Source of the DNA: an uncultured Bacteroidales bacterium
GTDB lineage: Bacteria; Bacteroidota; Bacteroidia; Bacteroidales; Bacteroidaceae
Direction of reading: 5' to 3'
DNA length: 64,000 bases
NCBI GenBank assembly: GCA_902787575.1
Contig: CADAGX010000003.1
Location: 62,001-126,000, forward strand
A program made the translations under genes and the position numbers. Shown piece by piece: positions 42,542 through 51,620 of this stretch. The notes beneath the pieces were generated by a model, which did no database searches, was not told where the DNA came from, and worked only from the letters and a program-made list of their open reading frames with translations. The first letter of the stretch is position 1. Each line of letters starts with the position of its first letter.

Positions 42542-45500
42542 TCACTCCTCCCAATTTTCTTGCGTCTTGCGAACGTAGGACTGATAGCGGAGCTTCGCCA
42601 TGCGCTGTGCCTCAGCAAAGAGCTCTTCTGCCTCGTTGGGATAAGCCTTCTTCACAGAGAGATAGCGCACCTCGCCCATGAGGAAGTCGTGGAAGTTCTC
42701 CCAGTTCGGTTCCTTCGAGTCGAGGCTGAACGGATTCTTGCCTTCCTCGGCCAATGCGGGATTGAAGCGCCAGAGGTGCCAATAGCCACACTCGACGGCC
42801 TTCTTCTCCTCAGCCTGGCTCTTGCCCATGCCGCCCTTAGCCTTGAGGCCGTGGTTGATACACGGAGCGTAGGCAATGACGATGCTGGGACCGTGCCATG
42901 CCTCAGCCTCGCGGATAGCCTTCAGCGTCTGAGCGTGGTCTGCGCCCATAGCAATCTGTGCAACATAGACGTAGCCGTAAGTGGTGGCAATCATGCCAAG
43001 ATCCTTCTTGCGGATGCGCTTGCCCTGAGCAGCGAACTGTGCGATGGCACCAAGCGGTGTAGCCTTGGAAGCCTGGCCGCCAGTGTTGGAATACACCTCT
43101 GTATCGAGCACAAGAATATTGACATCCTCGCCAGAAGCAATCACATGGTCGAGACCGCCGTAACCGATATCATAGGAAGCACCGTCACCACCGATGATCC
43201 ACTGGCTGCGCTTGGCCAGATGAGCCTTGCCTTTAAGGAGTTCGCTCTCCAGCGCGCATCCGCGGCAGGGGCAGATGGGGCTGCCTGCAGCCTTAGCATC
43301 CTTGGCTTCCTGCAGCTTCTGAGCAGCCACTTCGGCACCATAGAGCTCAACGCCCTTACCCTGCCAGAACTCGATGGCTCCATCGATGGGCAGAATAGCC
43401 TTCTCGAGAGCTGCCACAAATTCATCGGTAGCCTTGCGGTTAGCGGCAGAGTCTTCGTAGGTGTCGAGCCACTTCTGAGTGGCCTCGCGCATCCAGTCGA
43501 AAGCGGTGGTCTTGACCAGTTCCTCGGCCTTCTCGCGCAAGATGCCGCGCATCTTCTTGTGGCCAAGCTGCATACCGAGACCGAACTCGCAGAAGTCCTC
43601 GAACAGAGAGTTGTTGAAGACGGGGCCCTGTCCCTTCTCGTTCTTGGTGTAAGGCGTAGAGGGGATGGAAGCGGAGTAGATGCTGGAGCAACCCGTGGCA
43701 TTGGCAATCATCTGACGGTCGCCAAAGAGTTGAGAAAGGAGCTTGACGTATGGAGTCTCGCCACAACCGGAGCAGGCACCAGAGAACTCGAACAGCGGCT
43801 GTGCGAACTGAGAGTTCTTGACCGACTGCTTGATATCTACCAGATGCTGCTTCGAGGGCACCTTCACTAACTTGTCCCAGTCGGCAGCCATCTTCTTCAT
43901 ATCGGCTGCATCGGGATTGAACGGAACCATCGTGAGGGCCTTGCCCAACTTCGGGTTACCCGGACAAATGTCGGCACAGTTGCCGCAGCCCAGACAGTCG
44001 AGCACGCTGGGTTCGATGACGAAGTGCATGCCCTTCATTGCGGCGGGCGCCTTCATCTCGATGGTGTCTATCTGGAAGTCCTTCAACTCATCGTCGGTCA
44101 ACACGAATGGACGGATGGCAGCGTGAGGACAGATGTAAGCGCACTGGTTGCACTGGATGCAGTTCTCCTTGTTCCAAGCAGGAACGAAGGCTTCCACGCC
44201 ACGCTTCTCGTAAGCGGCAGTGCCCACTTCCCAAGAGCCGTCGGCAGTGCCGTGCTTCACAAAGTCGCTAACCTTCAGCAGGTCGCCGGCTTGAGCGTTG
44301 ATAGGACGCACCAGTTCCTTCACGAAGGCAGGAGCGTCGTCCTGTTTCTCGGCATCGTCAGGCAAGTTGGCCCATGCGGGATCCACCACAAACGGCTTGT
44401 ACTCGTCACCGCGGTCAACGGCTGCGTAGTTCTTGTTCACCACATCTTCGCCCTTCGAGCCATAAGACTTGACAATAAACTTCTTCATCTGCTCCACAGC
44501 CAATTCCACGGGGATGACACCCGTAATGCGGAAGAAGGCCGACTGCAGGATGGTGTTGGTGCGGTTGCCCAGCCCAATCTCCTGTGCAATCTTTGTAGCG
44601 TTGATGGTGTAAACTGTGATGTTGTTCTGTGCGAAGTAACGCTTCACCTTGTTGGGCATGAACTTTACCAGTTCTTCGCCTTCGAAGATGGTGTTCAGCA
44701 GGAACGTTCCGTTCTTCTGCAAGCCACGCGTCACATCATACATATGCAGGTAGGCCTGAACGTGGCAAGCCACGAAGTTGGGCGTCGTAACCAGATAAGT
44801 GGAGCGGATGGGCGTGTCGCCGAAACGCAGGTGCGAGCAAGTGAAACCGCCCGACTTCTTTGAGTCGTAAGAGAAGTATGCCTGGCAATACTTGTCGGTA
44901 TTGTCGCCGATAATCTTCACGGAGTTCTTGTTGGCGCCCACTGTGCCATCAGCACCGAGACCGTAGAACTTAGCCTGGAAGATGCCTTCGCCACCGAGCG
45001 GCATCTCGGGCACCTCGGGCAGCGATGTGAAGGTGACATCGTCTACGATTCCCACCGTGAAGTGGTTCTTGGGTTCGGGCATTGCCAGATTGTTGAAGAC
45101 GCTGATAATCTGCGCCGGAGTGGTGTCGTGCGAACCGAGGCCGTAGCGACCGCCCACGATGAGCGGACGATTCTCCACGTCGAAGAAGGCATCCTTCACG
45201 TCGAGGTACAGAGGCTCGCCGTTAGCACCGGGTTCCTTCGTGCGGTCGAGCACAGCAATGCGCTTCACGCTCTTGGGAACGGCAGCCAGCAGGTGCTTCA
45301 CCGAGAAGGGACGATAGAGATGGACACTTATCATACCCACCTTTTGGCCGTTGGCGTTCAGATAATCGATGGCCTCGCGGGCGGCATCGGTGGCACTGCC
45401 CATGAGGATGATAATGCGGTCGGCATCCTCTGCACCGTAGTACGAGAAGATGTGATACTCGCGACCCGTAATCTTCGAGAGCTGGCCCAGATATTTCTCC

Positions 45501-46234
45501 ACCACTTCGGGCACTGCATCGTAGTAGGGATTGCAAGCCTCGCGATGCGTGAAGAAAGTCTCGGGATTCTCGGCTGTACCACGCGTGATGGGACGCTCGG
45601 GCGACATGGCACGGTCGCGGAAACGCTTGATGTATTCCTCGTTTACCAGCGGACGAACGTCCTCCTGGTCGAGCAACTCAATCTTGTGATACTCATGCGA
45701 AGTGCGGAAGCCATCGAAGAAATTAACGAATGGCACACAGGTTTCCAACGAAGCCAAGTGAGCAGCGGCGGTCATATCCATCACCTCCTGCACACTGCCT
45801 TCGCACAGCATGGCGAAGCCTGTCTGGCGACAAGCCATCACATCCTGATGGTCGCCGAAGATACAAAGTGCGTGGCTGGCCAGCGTGCGAGCCGAAACAT
45901 CGAAGACGCAGGGAATCAGTTCGCCTGCAATCTTGTACATATTGGGAATCATCAGCAGCAAGCCCTGCGACGCGGTGAATGTGGTGGTCAGCGCACCAGC
46001 CTGCAGCGAACCGTGAACGGCACCGGCTGCGCCGGCCTCGGACTGCATCTCCTGCACGCTCACCGTTTGGCCCCACAGGTTCTTGCGGCCACGGGCGGCC
46101 CACTCGTCTACATGCTCCGCCATGGGCGAAGACGGAGTGATGGGATAGATAGCAGCTACCTCCGAGAACATGTAACTCACGTGAGCTGCAGCCTCGTTGC
46201 CATCACAAGTGATAAATTTCTTTTCTTTTGCCAT
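42542..46234 (-). CDS. nifJ: Pyruvate:ferredoxin (flavodoxin) oxidoreductase
   Basis: 1230 residues, the single-chain homodimeric form. Converts pyruvate and CoA to acetyl-CoA, CO2 and reduced ferredoxin, the main pyruvate-oxidising step of anaerobes. Domains in order: pyrimidine-binding domain (AIYPITPSSPMAEHVDEWA), transketolase-like domain II, gamma domain (FYGLGADGTVGANKNSVK), a two-cluster ferredoxin domain (CIQCNQCAYICP and CLGCGNCADICP), a further Cys cluster (SGACSGCGETPY) and the TPP domain (GGDGASYDIGYGGLDH, NTGGQASKATP). Slightly longer than the usual 1170-1190. Probably monocistronic. Confidence 0.97.
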   Translation of the reverse strand: MAKEKKFITCDGNEAAAHVSYMFSEVAAIYPITPSSPMAEHVDEWAARGRKNLWGQTVSVQEMQSEAGAAGAVHGSLQAGALTTTFTASQGLLLMIPNMYKIAGELIPCVFDVSARTLASHALCIFGDHQDVMACRQTGFAMLCEGSVQEVMDMTAAAHLASLETCVPFVNFFDGFRTSHEYHKIELLDQEDVRPLVNEEYIKRFRDRAMSPERPITRGTAENPETFFTHREACNPYYDAVPEVVEKYLGQLSKITGREYHIFSYYGAEDADRIIILMGSATDAAREAIDYLNANGQKVGMISVHLYRPFSVKHLLAAVPKSVKRIAVLDRTKEPGANGEPLYLDVKDAFFDVENRPLIVGGRYGLGSHDTTPAQIISVFNNLAMPEPKNHFTVGIVDDVTFTSLPEVPEMPLGGEGIFQAKFYGLGADGTVGANKNSVKIIGDNTDKYCQAYFSYDSKKSGGFTCSHLRFGDTPIRSTYLVTTPNFVACHVQAYLHMYDVTRGLQKNGTFLLNTIFEGEELVKFMPNKVKRYFAQNNITVYTINATKIAQEIGLGNRTNTILQSAFFRITGVIPVELAVEQMKKFIVKSYGSKGEDVVNKNYAAVDRGDEYKPFVVDPAWANLPDDAEKQDDAPAFVKELVRPINAQAGDLLKVSDFVKHGTADGSWEVGTAAYEKRGVEAFVPAWNKENCIQCNQCAYICPHAAIRPFVLTDDELKDFQIDTIEMKAPAAMKGMHFVIEPSVLDCLGCGNCADICPGNPKLGKALTMVPFNPDAADMKKMAADWDKLVKVPSKQHLVDIKQSVKNSQFAQPLFEFSGACSGCGETPYVKLLSQLFGDRQMIANATGCSSIYSASIPSTPYTKNEKGQGPVFNNSLFEDFCEFGLGMQLGHKKMRGILREKAEELVKTTAFDWMREATQKWLDTYEDSAANRKATDEFVAALEKAILPIDGAIEFWQGKGVELYGAEVAAQKLQEAKDAKAAGSPICPCRGCALESELLKGKAHLAKRSQWIIGGDGASYDIGYGGLDHVIASGEDVNILVLDTEVYSNTGGQASKATPLGAIAQFAAQGKRIRKKDLGMIATTYGYVYVAQIAMGADHAQTLKAIREAEAWHGPSIVIAYAPCINHGLKAKGGMGKSQAEEKKAVECGYWHLWRFNPALAEEGKNPFSLDSKEPNWENFHDFLMGEVRYLSVKKAYPNEAEELFAEAQRMAKLRYQSYVRKTQENWEE

Positions 46235-46277
46235 AACTCTTACCTTTTAATATTATATGATTATCCTGTTCTCTAAG

Positions 46278-47459
46278 TTAATATAAGAAACCGTACATCC
46301 AGAGCGGAATCTCCTGCCCTTGGCCCTCGTTGATGCCCGAGAGCACATAGATGACATCGGTATTCTTGCGGCGCGGCAGCTCGGTGCAGATGCGGAAGCG
46401 TTGCGTCTTGTCCACCACAAACGTGCTGCTGCGGTCGCCCATGCGTACATCGTGCCGTCCCCACAGGGCGTTCTGAAAGAACGTCTCGTACATCGTCTGC
46501 TCGTCCACGCGGCCTGGTGTCATCACAAACATCAGGTTCGGATTGTGCATCAGCAGCTGGGCTGGTTTCTTGGGGAAAGCCTCGCCTGGGCGATACACCA
46601 TATTTATCAGACGAGCGTCGCTGAGATATTTAATGTAGTTCATCACGGTGGCGCGTGAGGTCTGCGTGTCGGTGGCCAACTGGCTCACGTTAGGCGCGCC
46701 CTTACCTTCCGAAGCCACTAGATAGAGCAGCTTCTTGATGCGGCTCAGGTATTTCAGTTCTATCTGTTTGATGAGCAGCACGTCCACCTCTATCATCATG
46801 TTCATCACCTTCAACAGATTTTCCGAGAAGTTTGTTTTCTCGAGAAAGAACGGGTAATAACCATGATGGATGTATGCAGGGAAATACTCCAGCGGATTCA
46901 CCTGCGAAAGAATCTCCTTCGAGATGCGCTCGTGGCGATTCTGTATTTCGCGCAATCCGTAAGTACGCAGGTTGAGTCCCGTCTTCAAGTTCAGGAACTC
47001 GCGGAACGAGAAGCCGCGCAGATTGTAGCTGGCCACCAGTCCGTTCAGTTCGGGATTTTCTTCTTTCAGACGCATCACGCTACTTCCCGTGAAGACCACG
47101 CGCAGGCGTCCGCAGCGTTCGTAGATGGCTCGCAGTTCGCGACTCCAGTCGGGGTCTTTGAAAACTTGGTCGATGAGGAGCACCTGTCCGCCTTCCTGCT
47201 GAAACTCCGTTGCAAACTGCAGGAGCGTCTTGCCCAGGAAGTAGAAGTTATTCATATTTATATAGAGGCACCTGCGGTCTTCTGCGCCGAAGTGTTCGCG
47301 CGCATACTGCAGGAGGAACGTGGTCTTGCCCACTCCTCTACTTCCTTTGATGCCAATCAGACGGGCCTTCCAGTCTATTTCATCCATTAGCGCACGCCGC
47401 ACGCCGGGCTGCATGTGCTCGACCAAATACTGATGAGTCCGAAAGAACGATTCTAACAT
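46278..47459 (-). CDS. AAA_14/DUF4143-type ATPase with altered Walker B
   Basis: 393 residues. Walker A GSRGVGKTT (Lys45), Walker B QVLLIDQVF where relatives have DE followed by V/I-H, so the catalytic Glu is Gln98 (codon CAA). A TGSSVMRL sensor-like motif, GFSFREFL, and a winged-helix-like middle (LATDTQTSRATVMNYIKYL) typical of AAA_14-DUF4143 proteins follow, with a C-terminal nuclease-fold-like region. Such ATPases are common in Bacteroidales and poorly understood. Promoter TTTG-N20-TATCTTTG on the minus strand at 47484-47515. Confidence 0.85.
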   Translation of the reverse strand: MLESFFRTHQYLVEHMQPGVRRALMDEIDWKARLIGIKGSRGVGKTTFLLQYAREHFGAEDRRCLYINMNNFYFLGKTLLQFATEFQQEGGQVLLIDQVFKDPDWSRELRAIYERCGRLRVVFTGSSVMRLKEENPELNGLVASYNLRGFSFREFLNLKTGLNLRTYGLREIQNRHERISKEILSQVNPLEYFPAYIHHGYYPFFLEKTNFSENLLKVMNMMIEVDVLLIKQIELKYLSRIKKLLYLVASEGKGAPNVSQLATDTQTSRATVMNYIKYLSDARLINMVYRPGEAFPKKPAQLLMHNPNLMFVMTPGRVDEQTMYETFFQNALWGRHDVRMGDRSSTFVVDKTQRFRICTELPRRKNTDVIYVLSGINEGQGQEIPLWMYGFLY

Positions 47460-47483
47460 ACCCTACCAAACGATTTACGGGCG

Positions 47484-47515
47484 CAAAGATAATGCTTTTC
47501 TGCCCAATTTGCAAA
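47484..47515 (-). promoter_or_regulatory. Consensus promoter of AAA ATPase gene
   Basis: On the minus strand TTTG (47515-47512), 20-base spacer, TATCTTTG (47491-47484); exact consensus, 24 bases before the ATG at 47459. Confidence 0.8.
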
Positions 47516-47543
47516 CTCTGCTTGGCAAAAAGTAACTTTTGAG

Positions 47544-48254
47544 CTATTTTTTTTCTGTGAAGAGCGGGATGTGGCGCATCTGTTGCATGATGGCCGTCTG
47601 ACGTCGAAGCATGTAGGCCGACGGATTTTGGCTGCTAAATTTCAGCGGGTTGGGCAGCGTAGCAGCCACAAGGGCACAATTGGGGCGTGTGAGTTCCAGC
47701 GCGCTCCGTCCGAAGTGGAGTTGCGCCACTGCCTCTGCGCCGTAGATGCCGTCGCCCATCTCGATGGAGTTGAGATACACCTCCATGATGCGCTCCTTGC
47801 CCCACATCACTTCGATAAGCACCGTGAAATAAGCCTCCAGCGCCTTTCGCACCCATGTCTGCGAAGGACCGAGAAAGACGTTCTTGGCCGTCTGCTGGCT
47901 GATGGTGCTTCCGCCGCGTCGGCGGCCGCCGTTGGCCCGCTCAGCCATGGCGAGGCGGATGGCCTTGAAGTCGAAGCCGTGGTGTTCGAGATAGCGCTGG
48001 TCTTCGCTGGCAATGACGGCCACCGGCATGTACTTCGACATGGAGTCGAGCGGCACCCAGTGGTGGCGGAGACGTATCTGCTCGCCACGCATCATCTGCT
48101 GCCCGCAGCGGATAAACATGAGGGGCGTCACGTACACAGGACACCAGCGGTAGATAAGTACAGAAAGGATTGTGCTCCCGAAAAACAGGAGCACAATCCA
48201 TTGGATGATTCGCTGTATGCGTTTCAACACATTCACAGCAATTGGTTTTCGCAA
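47544..48254 (-). CDS. mtgA: Monofunctional biosynthetic peptidoglycan transglycosylase
   Basis: 236 residues. One N-terminal membrane helix (IIQWIVLLFFGSTILSVLIY), then the GT51 domain: IASEDQRYLEHHGFD with the catalytic Glu (EDxxFxxH-like), RRRGGSTISQQTAKNVFL, GKERIMEVYLNSIEMG and AALVAATLPNP-like text. Polymerises lipid II glycan strands outside the inner membrane. Three bases after the OmpA-like lipoprotein gene on the same strand, which suggests coordinated envelope expression. Confidence 0.95.
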   Translation of the reverse strand: MRKPIAVNVLKRIQRIIQWIVLLFFGSTILSVLIYRWCPVYVTPLMFIRCGQQMMRGEQIRLRHHWVPLDSMSKYMPVAVIASEDQRYLEHHGFDFKAIRLAMAERANGGRRRGGSTISQQTAKNVFLGPSQTWVRKALEAYFTVLIEVMWGKERIMEVYLNSIEMGDGIYGAEAVAQLHFGRSALELTRPNCALVAATLPNPLKFSSQNPSAYMLRRQTAIMQQMRHIPLFTEKK

Positions 48255-48257
48255 GTA

Positions 48258-48977
48258 TTACTTCAGCGTGCCTGCGTTGGCAGCAGCAATCATAGCGTCG
48301 CTGGCATAGAGATAAACCTCCACGCGGCGGCTGGCCTTCACGTCTTCCTTGCCGTTGGCGTCCACAATCAGGTACTGGGGATCTTCGCCGTAGCCCGTGC
48401 TGCTCTTAATCTGAGCATTCGACACACCGCAATTGCCGGTCAGGAAGTTCGAAACGGCGCTGGCACGGTTCTGGCTCAGCGTCAGGTTCGTGGCATCCGA
48501 GCCATCGCTGCTGGCGAAGCCGCAGATGGCCACGTCGCAGTCGGTATAGACGTTCAGCACGTTGTTGGCGAACTGCTTCAGCGAGCTCTGTGCCGTGGGA
48601 GTGAGTGCATACTTGCCAACAGCAAAGAGAATGCCATTGTCGAAAGTCACCTTCACTGCGTCCAGACCCTTGCCGTCCTTGATGGACTCAGCCTCGGCAT
48701 TAGCCACAGCAGCGGCAGCAGCCTTTGCCTTATCCATTTTCTTGCCGATGAGCGTACCGGCGGTAGCGCCCACAGCAGCACCAGCAGCTGCACCGATGCC
48801 GGCACCAAGCTTGGTATTACCAGTCAGCTTGCCAATCAGTGCACCGATACCCGTACCGGCAGCAGCACCTGCGGTAGTACCGATGATGGCACCCTTCTGC
48901 TTGTTGTTCATTGTGCCACAGCCAGAGAATACCAAGGCCACTGCCATGATTCCCACCATTAATTTGTTTGCTTTCAT
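48258..48977 (-). CDS. OmpA-family lipoprotein with glycine-zipper region
   Basis: 239 residues. Lipobox VFSGC puts the lipidated Cys near residue 20. Residues about 29-80 are a Gly/Ala-rich glycine-zipper pair (GAIIGTTAGAAAGTGIGALIG), followed by an Ala-rich helix and a C-terminal OmpA peptidoglycan-binding domain (ICGFASSDGSDATNLTLSQNRASAV...ASRRVEVYLYA). Likely anchors the outer membrane to peptidoglycan. Promoter box TATCTTTG (minus) at 49026-49033. Upstream partner of mtgA. Confidence 0.93.
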   Translation of the reverse strand: MKANKLMVGIMAVALVFSGCGTMNNKQKGAIIGTTAGAAAGTGIGALIGKLTGNTKLGAGIGAAAGAAVGATAGTLIGKKMDKAKAAAAAVANAEAESIKDGKGLDAVKVTFDNGILFAVGKYALTPTAQSSLKQFANNVLNVYTDCDVAICGFASSDGSDATNLTLSQNRASAVSNFLTGNCGVSNAQIKSSTGYGEDPQYLIVDANGKEDVKASRRVEVYLYASDAMIAAANAGTLK

Positions 48978-49025
48978 ACTTCGATAATTTTAATGTTAGT
49001 AATGTTTACTTCACAGATTATGCCG

Positions 49026-49085
49026 CAAAGATATAACTTTTTCTGCATCCGAGGCAGTCGGAACCCGTTTTTTTTCGTAATTTTG
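49026..49085. promoter_or_regulatory. Divergent -7 boxes between OmpA-like gene and proS
   Basis: CAAAGATA at 49026-49033 (TATCTTTG on minus) faces the OmpA-like gene; TAATTTTG at 49078-49085 faces proS, whose ATG is 77 bases further. -33 boxes not convincing. Confidence 0.55.
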
Positions 49086-49162
49086 CAGCGTTTTAACAAA
49101 TATAGGGCGGCAGCAGCGCCGAGACGAGCGCGCGAAGTGGCCCTGCAAAGCACAACAATAGA

Positions 49163-50644
49163 ATGGCAAAAGAACTGGATTTCCTGACAAAGAGGAGCGA
49201 AGATTACAGCAAGTGGTACAACGAACTGGTGGTGAAAGCCGACTTGGCTGAGCAAGCCGACGTGCGCGGCTGCATGGTGATAAAACCTTACGGCTACGCC
49301 ATCTGGGAGAAGATGCAGCGCATACTGGACGATAAGTTCAAGGAGACAGGCGTGCAGAACGCCTATTTCCCGCTGCTTATCCCCAAGAGTTTCCTCTCGC
49401 GCGAAGCGGAACACGTGGAAGGCTTCGCCAAGGAATGCGCCGTGGTGACGCACTACCGCCTGAAAACGAACGAGACGCACGACGGCGTCATCGTAGACCC
49501 GGCCGCTAAATTGGAGGAGGAACTCATCATCCGACCCACGAGCGAGACCATTATCTGGAATACTTTCAAGAATTGGATACACTCGTATCGCGACCTCCCA
49601 CTGCTCGTAAACCAGTGGTGCAACGTCATGCGCTGGGAGATGCGCACCAGACTCTTCCTCCGCACCAGCGAATTCCTGTGGCAGGAAGGCCACACGGCTC
49701 ATGCCACACGCGAGGAAGCCGAGGAGCGCGCCAAGATGATGCTCAAGGTGTACGCCGACTTTGCCGAGAACTGCATGGCAGTGCCAGTGGTGCAGGGCGT
49801 GAAGAGCGAGACGGAACGCTTCGCTGGCGCACTCGACACGTACACCATCGAGGCCATGATGCAAGACGGCAAGGCCCTGCAGAGCGGCACGAGCCACTTC
49901 CTGGGCCAGAACTTCGGCAAGGCGTTCGAAGTGCAGTTCCTCAACCGCGACAACCAGCCTGAATACGCATGGGCTACCAGCTGGGGCGTCAGCACCCGAC
50001 TGATGGGCGCCCTCATCATGACACACTCCGACGACAACGGCCTCGTATTGCCTCCTGCACTGGCTCCCACACAGGTGGTCATCATCCCAATATACAAGAA
50101 CGACGAGCAGCTGCAGAAGGTGGACGAGGCAGTGGCTCCCATCGTCGCAGAACTGCGTCAGATGGGCATCAGCGTGAAGTACGACAATGCCGACAACAAG
50201 CGTCCGGGCTTCAAGTTTGCAGACTACGAACTGAAGGGAGTACCCGTGCGCCTCGTACTCGGAGCACGCGACTTGGAAAACGGCACCGTAGAGGTAATGC
50301 GCCGCGACACGTTGGAGAAAGAAACACAACGGCTGGAAGGCATTGCCGCACGTGTGAAAGACCTACTCGGCGACATACAGCAGAACATCTTCCAGAAGGC
50401 AAAGACCTTCCGCGACGCACACATCTACGAGTGCGAAGACTACGAGGAGTTCAAGCAGCGCGTCAAGGACGGCGGCTTCTTCCTCTGCCACTGGGACGGC
50501 ACACCCGAGACCGAAGCTCGCATCAAGGAGGAGACACAGGCCACCATTCGCTGCGTTCCCTTCGGCGTGGAGCAGACGCCCGGCACGGACATGGTCAGCG
50601 GCAAGCCCGCAGTAGCCCGTGTACTCATCGCACGTTCCTACTAA
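49163..50644 (+). CDS. proS: Prolyl-tRNA synthetase (short, archaeal/eukaryotic-like type)
   Basis: 493 residues, lacking the editing insertion of the E. coli type. Class II motifs: [21 protein letters not shown] (motif 2 area [12 protein letters not shown]), [20 protein letters not shown] (motif 3 region), a HGTP anticodon-binding domain (VVIIPIYKN) and a C-terminal zinc-ribbon-like end. Charges tRNA-Pro. Ends with a strong terminator at 50692-50734. Confidence 0.97.
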   Translation: MAKELDFLTKRSEDYSKWYNELVVKADLAEQADVRGCMVIKPYGYAIWEKMQRILDDKFKETGVQNAYFPLLIPKSFLSREAEHVEGFAKECAVVTHYRLKTNETHDGVIVDPAAKLEEELIIRPTSETIIWNTFKNWIHSYRDLPLLVNQWCNVMRWEMRTRLFLRTSEFLWQEGHTAHATREEAEERAKMMLKVYADFAENCMAVPVVQGVKSETERFAGALDTYTIEAMMQDGKALQSGTSHFLGQNFGKAFEVQFLNRDNQPEYAWATSWGVSTRLMGALIMTHSDDNGLVLPPALAPTQVVIIPIYKNDEQLQKVDEAVAPIVAELRQMGISVKYDNADNKRPGFKFADYELKGVPVRLVLGARDLENGTVEVMRRDTLEKETQRLEGIAARVKDLLGDIQQNIFQKAKTFRDAHIYECEDYEEFKQRVKDGGFFLCHWDGTPETEARIKEETQATIRCVPFGVEQTPGTDMVSGKPAVARVLIARSY

Positions 50645-50649
50645 AAATG

Positions 50650-50734
50650 CCACGCGTCGCAAGTCTTCATGCGACGTGTGACAAAACGAAATGCGACGCG
50701 TCGCTTCAGCCGAAACGACGCGTCGCAATTTTTA
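50650..50734 (+). terminator. proS terminator made of GACGCGTCGC repeats
   Basis: Twelve-base perfect arms TGCGACGCGTCG (50692-50703) and CGACGCGTCGCA (50716-50727), then ATTTTTA. Two more copies of the motif lie just upstream (CACGCGTCGCA and TGCGACGTGTG). The same motif family is found near 32697-32790. Confidence 0.75.
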
Positions 50735-50749
50735 TGCCTCACGTCACGC

Positions 50750-51607
50750 TTATTTCACCCTCACGACACGGATGCCAAGCAGCGAGGTGCGCTTCTGCAT
50801 ATACTCGAAGAGAGGCTGCGGGTCAAGCAGGACGCGCCCGTGCTGACTGCTGGCGTGGAGCATATGGAGACGTCCGTCTAGCCACTGCGCAAGGCCAAGG
50901 TGTGAGACATCGAGCCCATCGCGACTGGTGACGAGCGCCAGAATGTCGCCGTCCTGCACATACTTCAGCGCCTCGCGGCTGCGATTGAGCAGATGCGACG
51001 GGATGTACCGGACACTGTCGCCCGCTGTTTCCAGTTCCGCCGCGCGCAGTTGCTCGAGTGTTTGAGGGTCGCGACCGAGCATGGGATAGGCGTCGGGATG
51101 AGTCGACATGAAGTGCAAATTTGTCTGCTGCACGCCACAGAACGGCCAGTAATTGCCGGCAGGCGTGGCTTTGGGCTCAAGCAGTAAGCCCTGCCCCACT
51201 CCGCTGCGCACCCACTGGCTGAAGTAGTGGTTGCGACTGAGGTAGCCATCCATACGCCCACGCCTGTAACGCAGCATGGTGAGCCAGTGGCAGAAATCCT
51301 GCCAGCGGGCACTGCCCTGCCGCGTGGTGAGTGTGAGCGCTGCCACGTTCTCCACCAGCGTGGTGCAATCCAGTTGGTGCAGGTTCACCACCAGCTGTTC
51401 GGTCTTGTTCACCTCGAGCGTGGCGGCTACGTAAGGCGTGCCCTCCAGTTGGTGGGCATAGAAGAGCATCAGGTTGACGTTGGCCGGCTGCTTGGCACCC
51501 TCGCGCAGTAGAGCCACCACACGCAGACTATCTTCCCTTTCGTAGGTAATAGCGCGTACGGAACAAAGCATCAGCGATGCAAGGGCAAGCGCGAGCAGAC
51601 GTTTCAT
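50750..51607 (-). CDS. DUF1460 amidase-like envelope enzyme
   Basis: 285 residues with a signal peptide (LLALALASLMLCSVRA). DUF1460 belongs to the NlpC/P60 papain-like fold; the likely catalytic Cys is in LDCTTLVENVAAL and a His follows in DVSHLGLAQW. Family structures point to cleavage of peptidoglycan stem peptides. It sits 13 bases after an AmpG-like permease gene, which supports a role in muropeptide recycling in the periplasm. Confidence 0.88.
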   Translation of the reverse strand: MKRLLALALASLMLCSVRAITYEREDSLRVVALLREGAKQPANVNLMLFYAHQLEGTPYVAATLEVNKTEQLVVNLHQLDCTTLVENVAALTLTTRQGSARWQDFCHWLTMLRYRRGRMDGYLSRNHYFSQWVRSGVGQGLLLEPKATPAGNYWPFCGVQQTNLHFMSTHPDAYPMLGRDPQTLEQLRAAELETAGDSVRYIPSHLLNRSREALKYVQDGDILALVTSRDGLDVSHLGLAQWLDGRLHMLHASSQHGRVLLDPQPLFEYMQKRTSLLGIRVVRVK

Positions 51608-51620
51608 TGAGAGGAAGAGT

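Noticed and set aside
42482-43870. Long plus-strand frame opposite nifJ
   Set aside because: Antisense shadow of the well-supported nifJ coding sequence; no domain and no start context.
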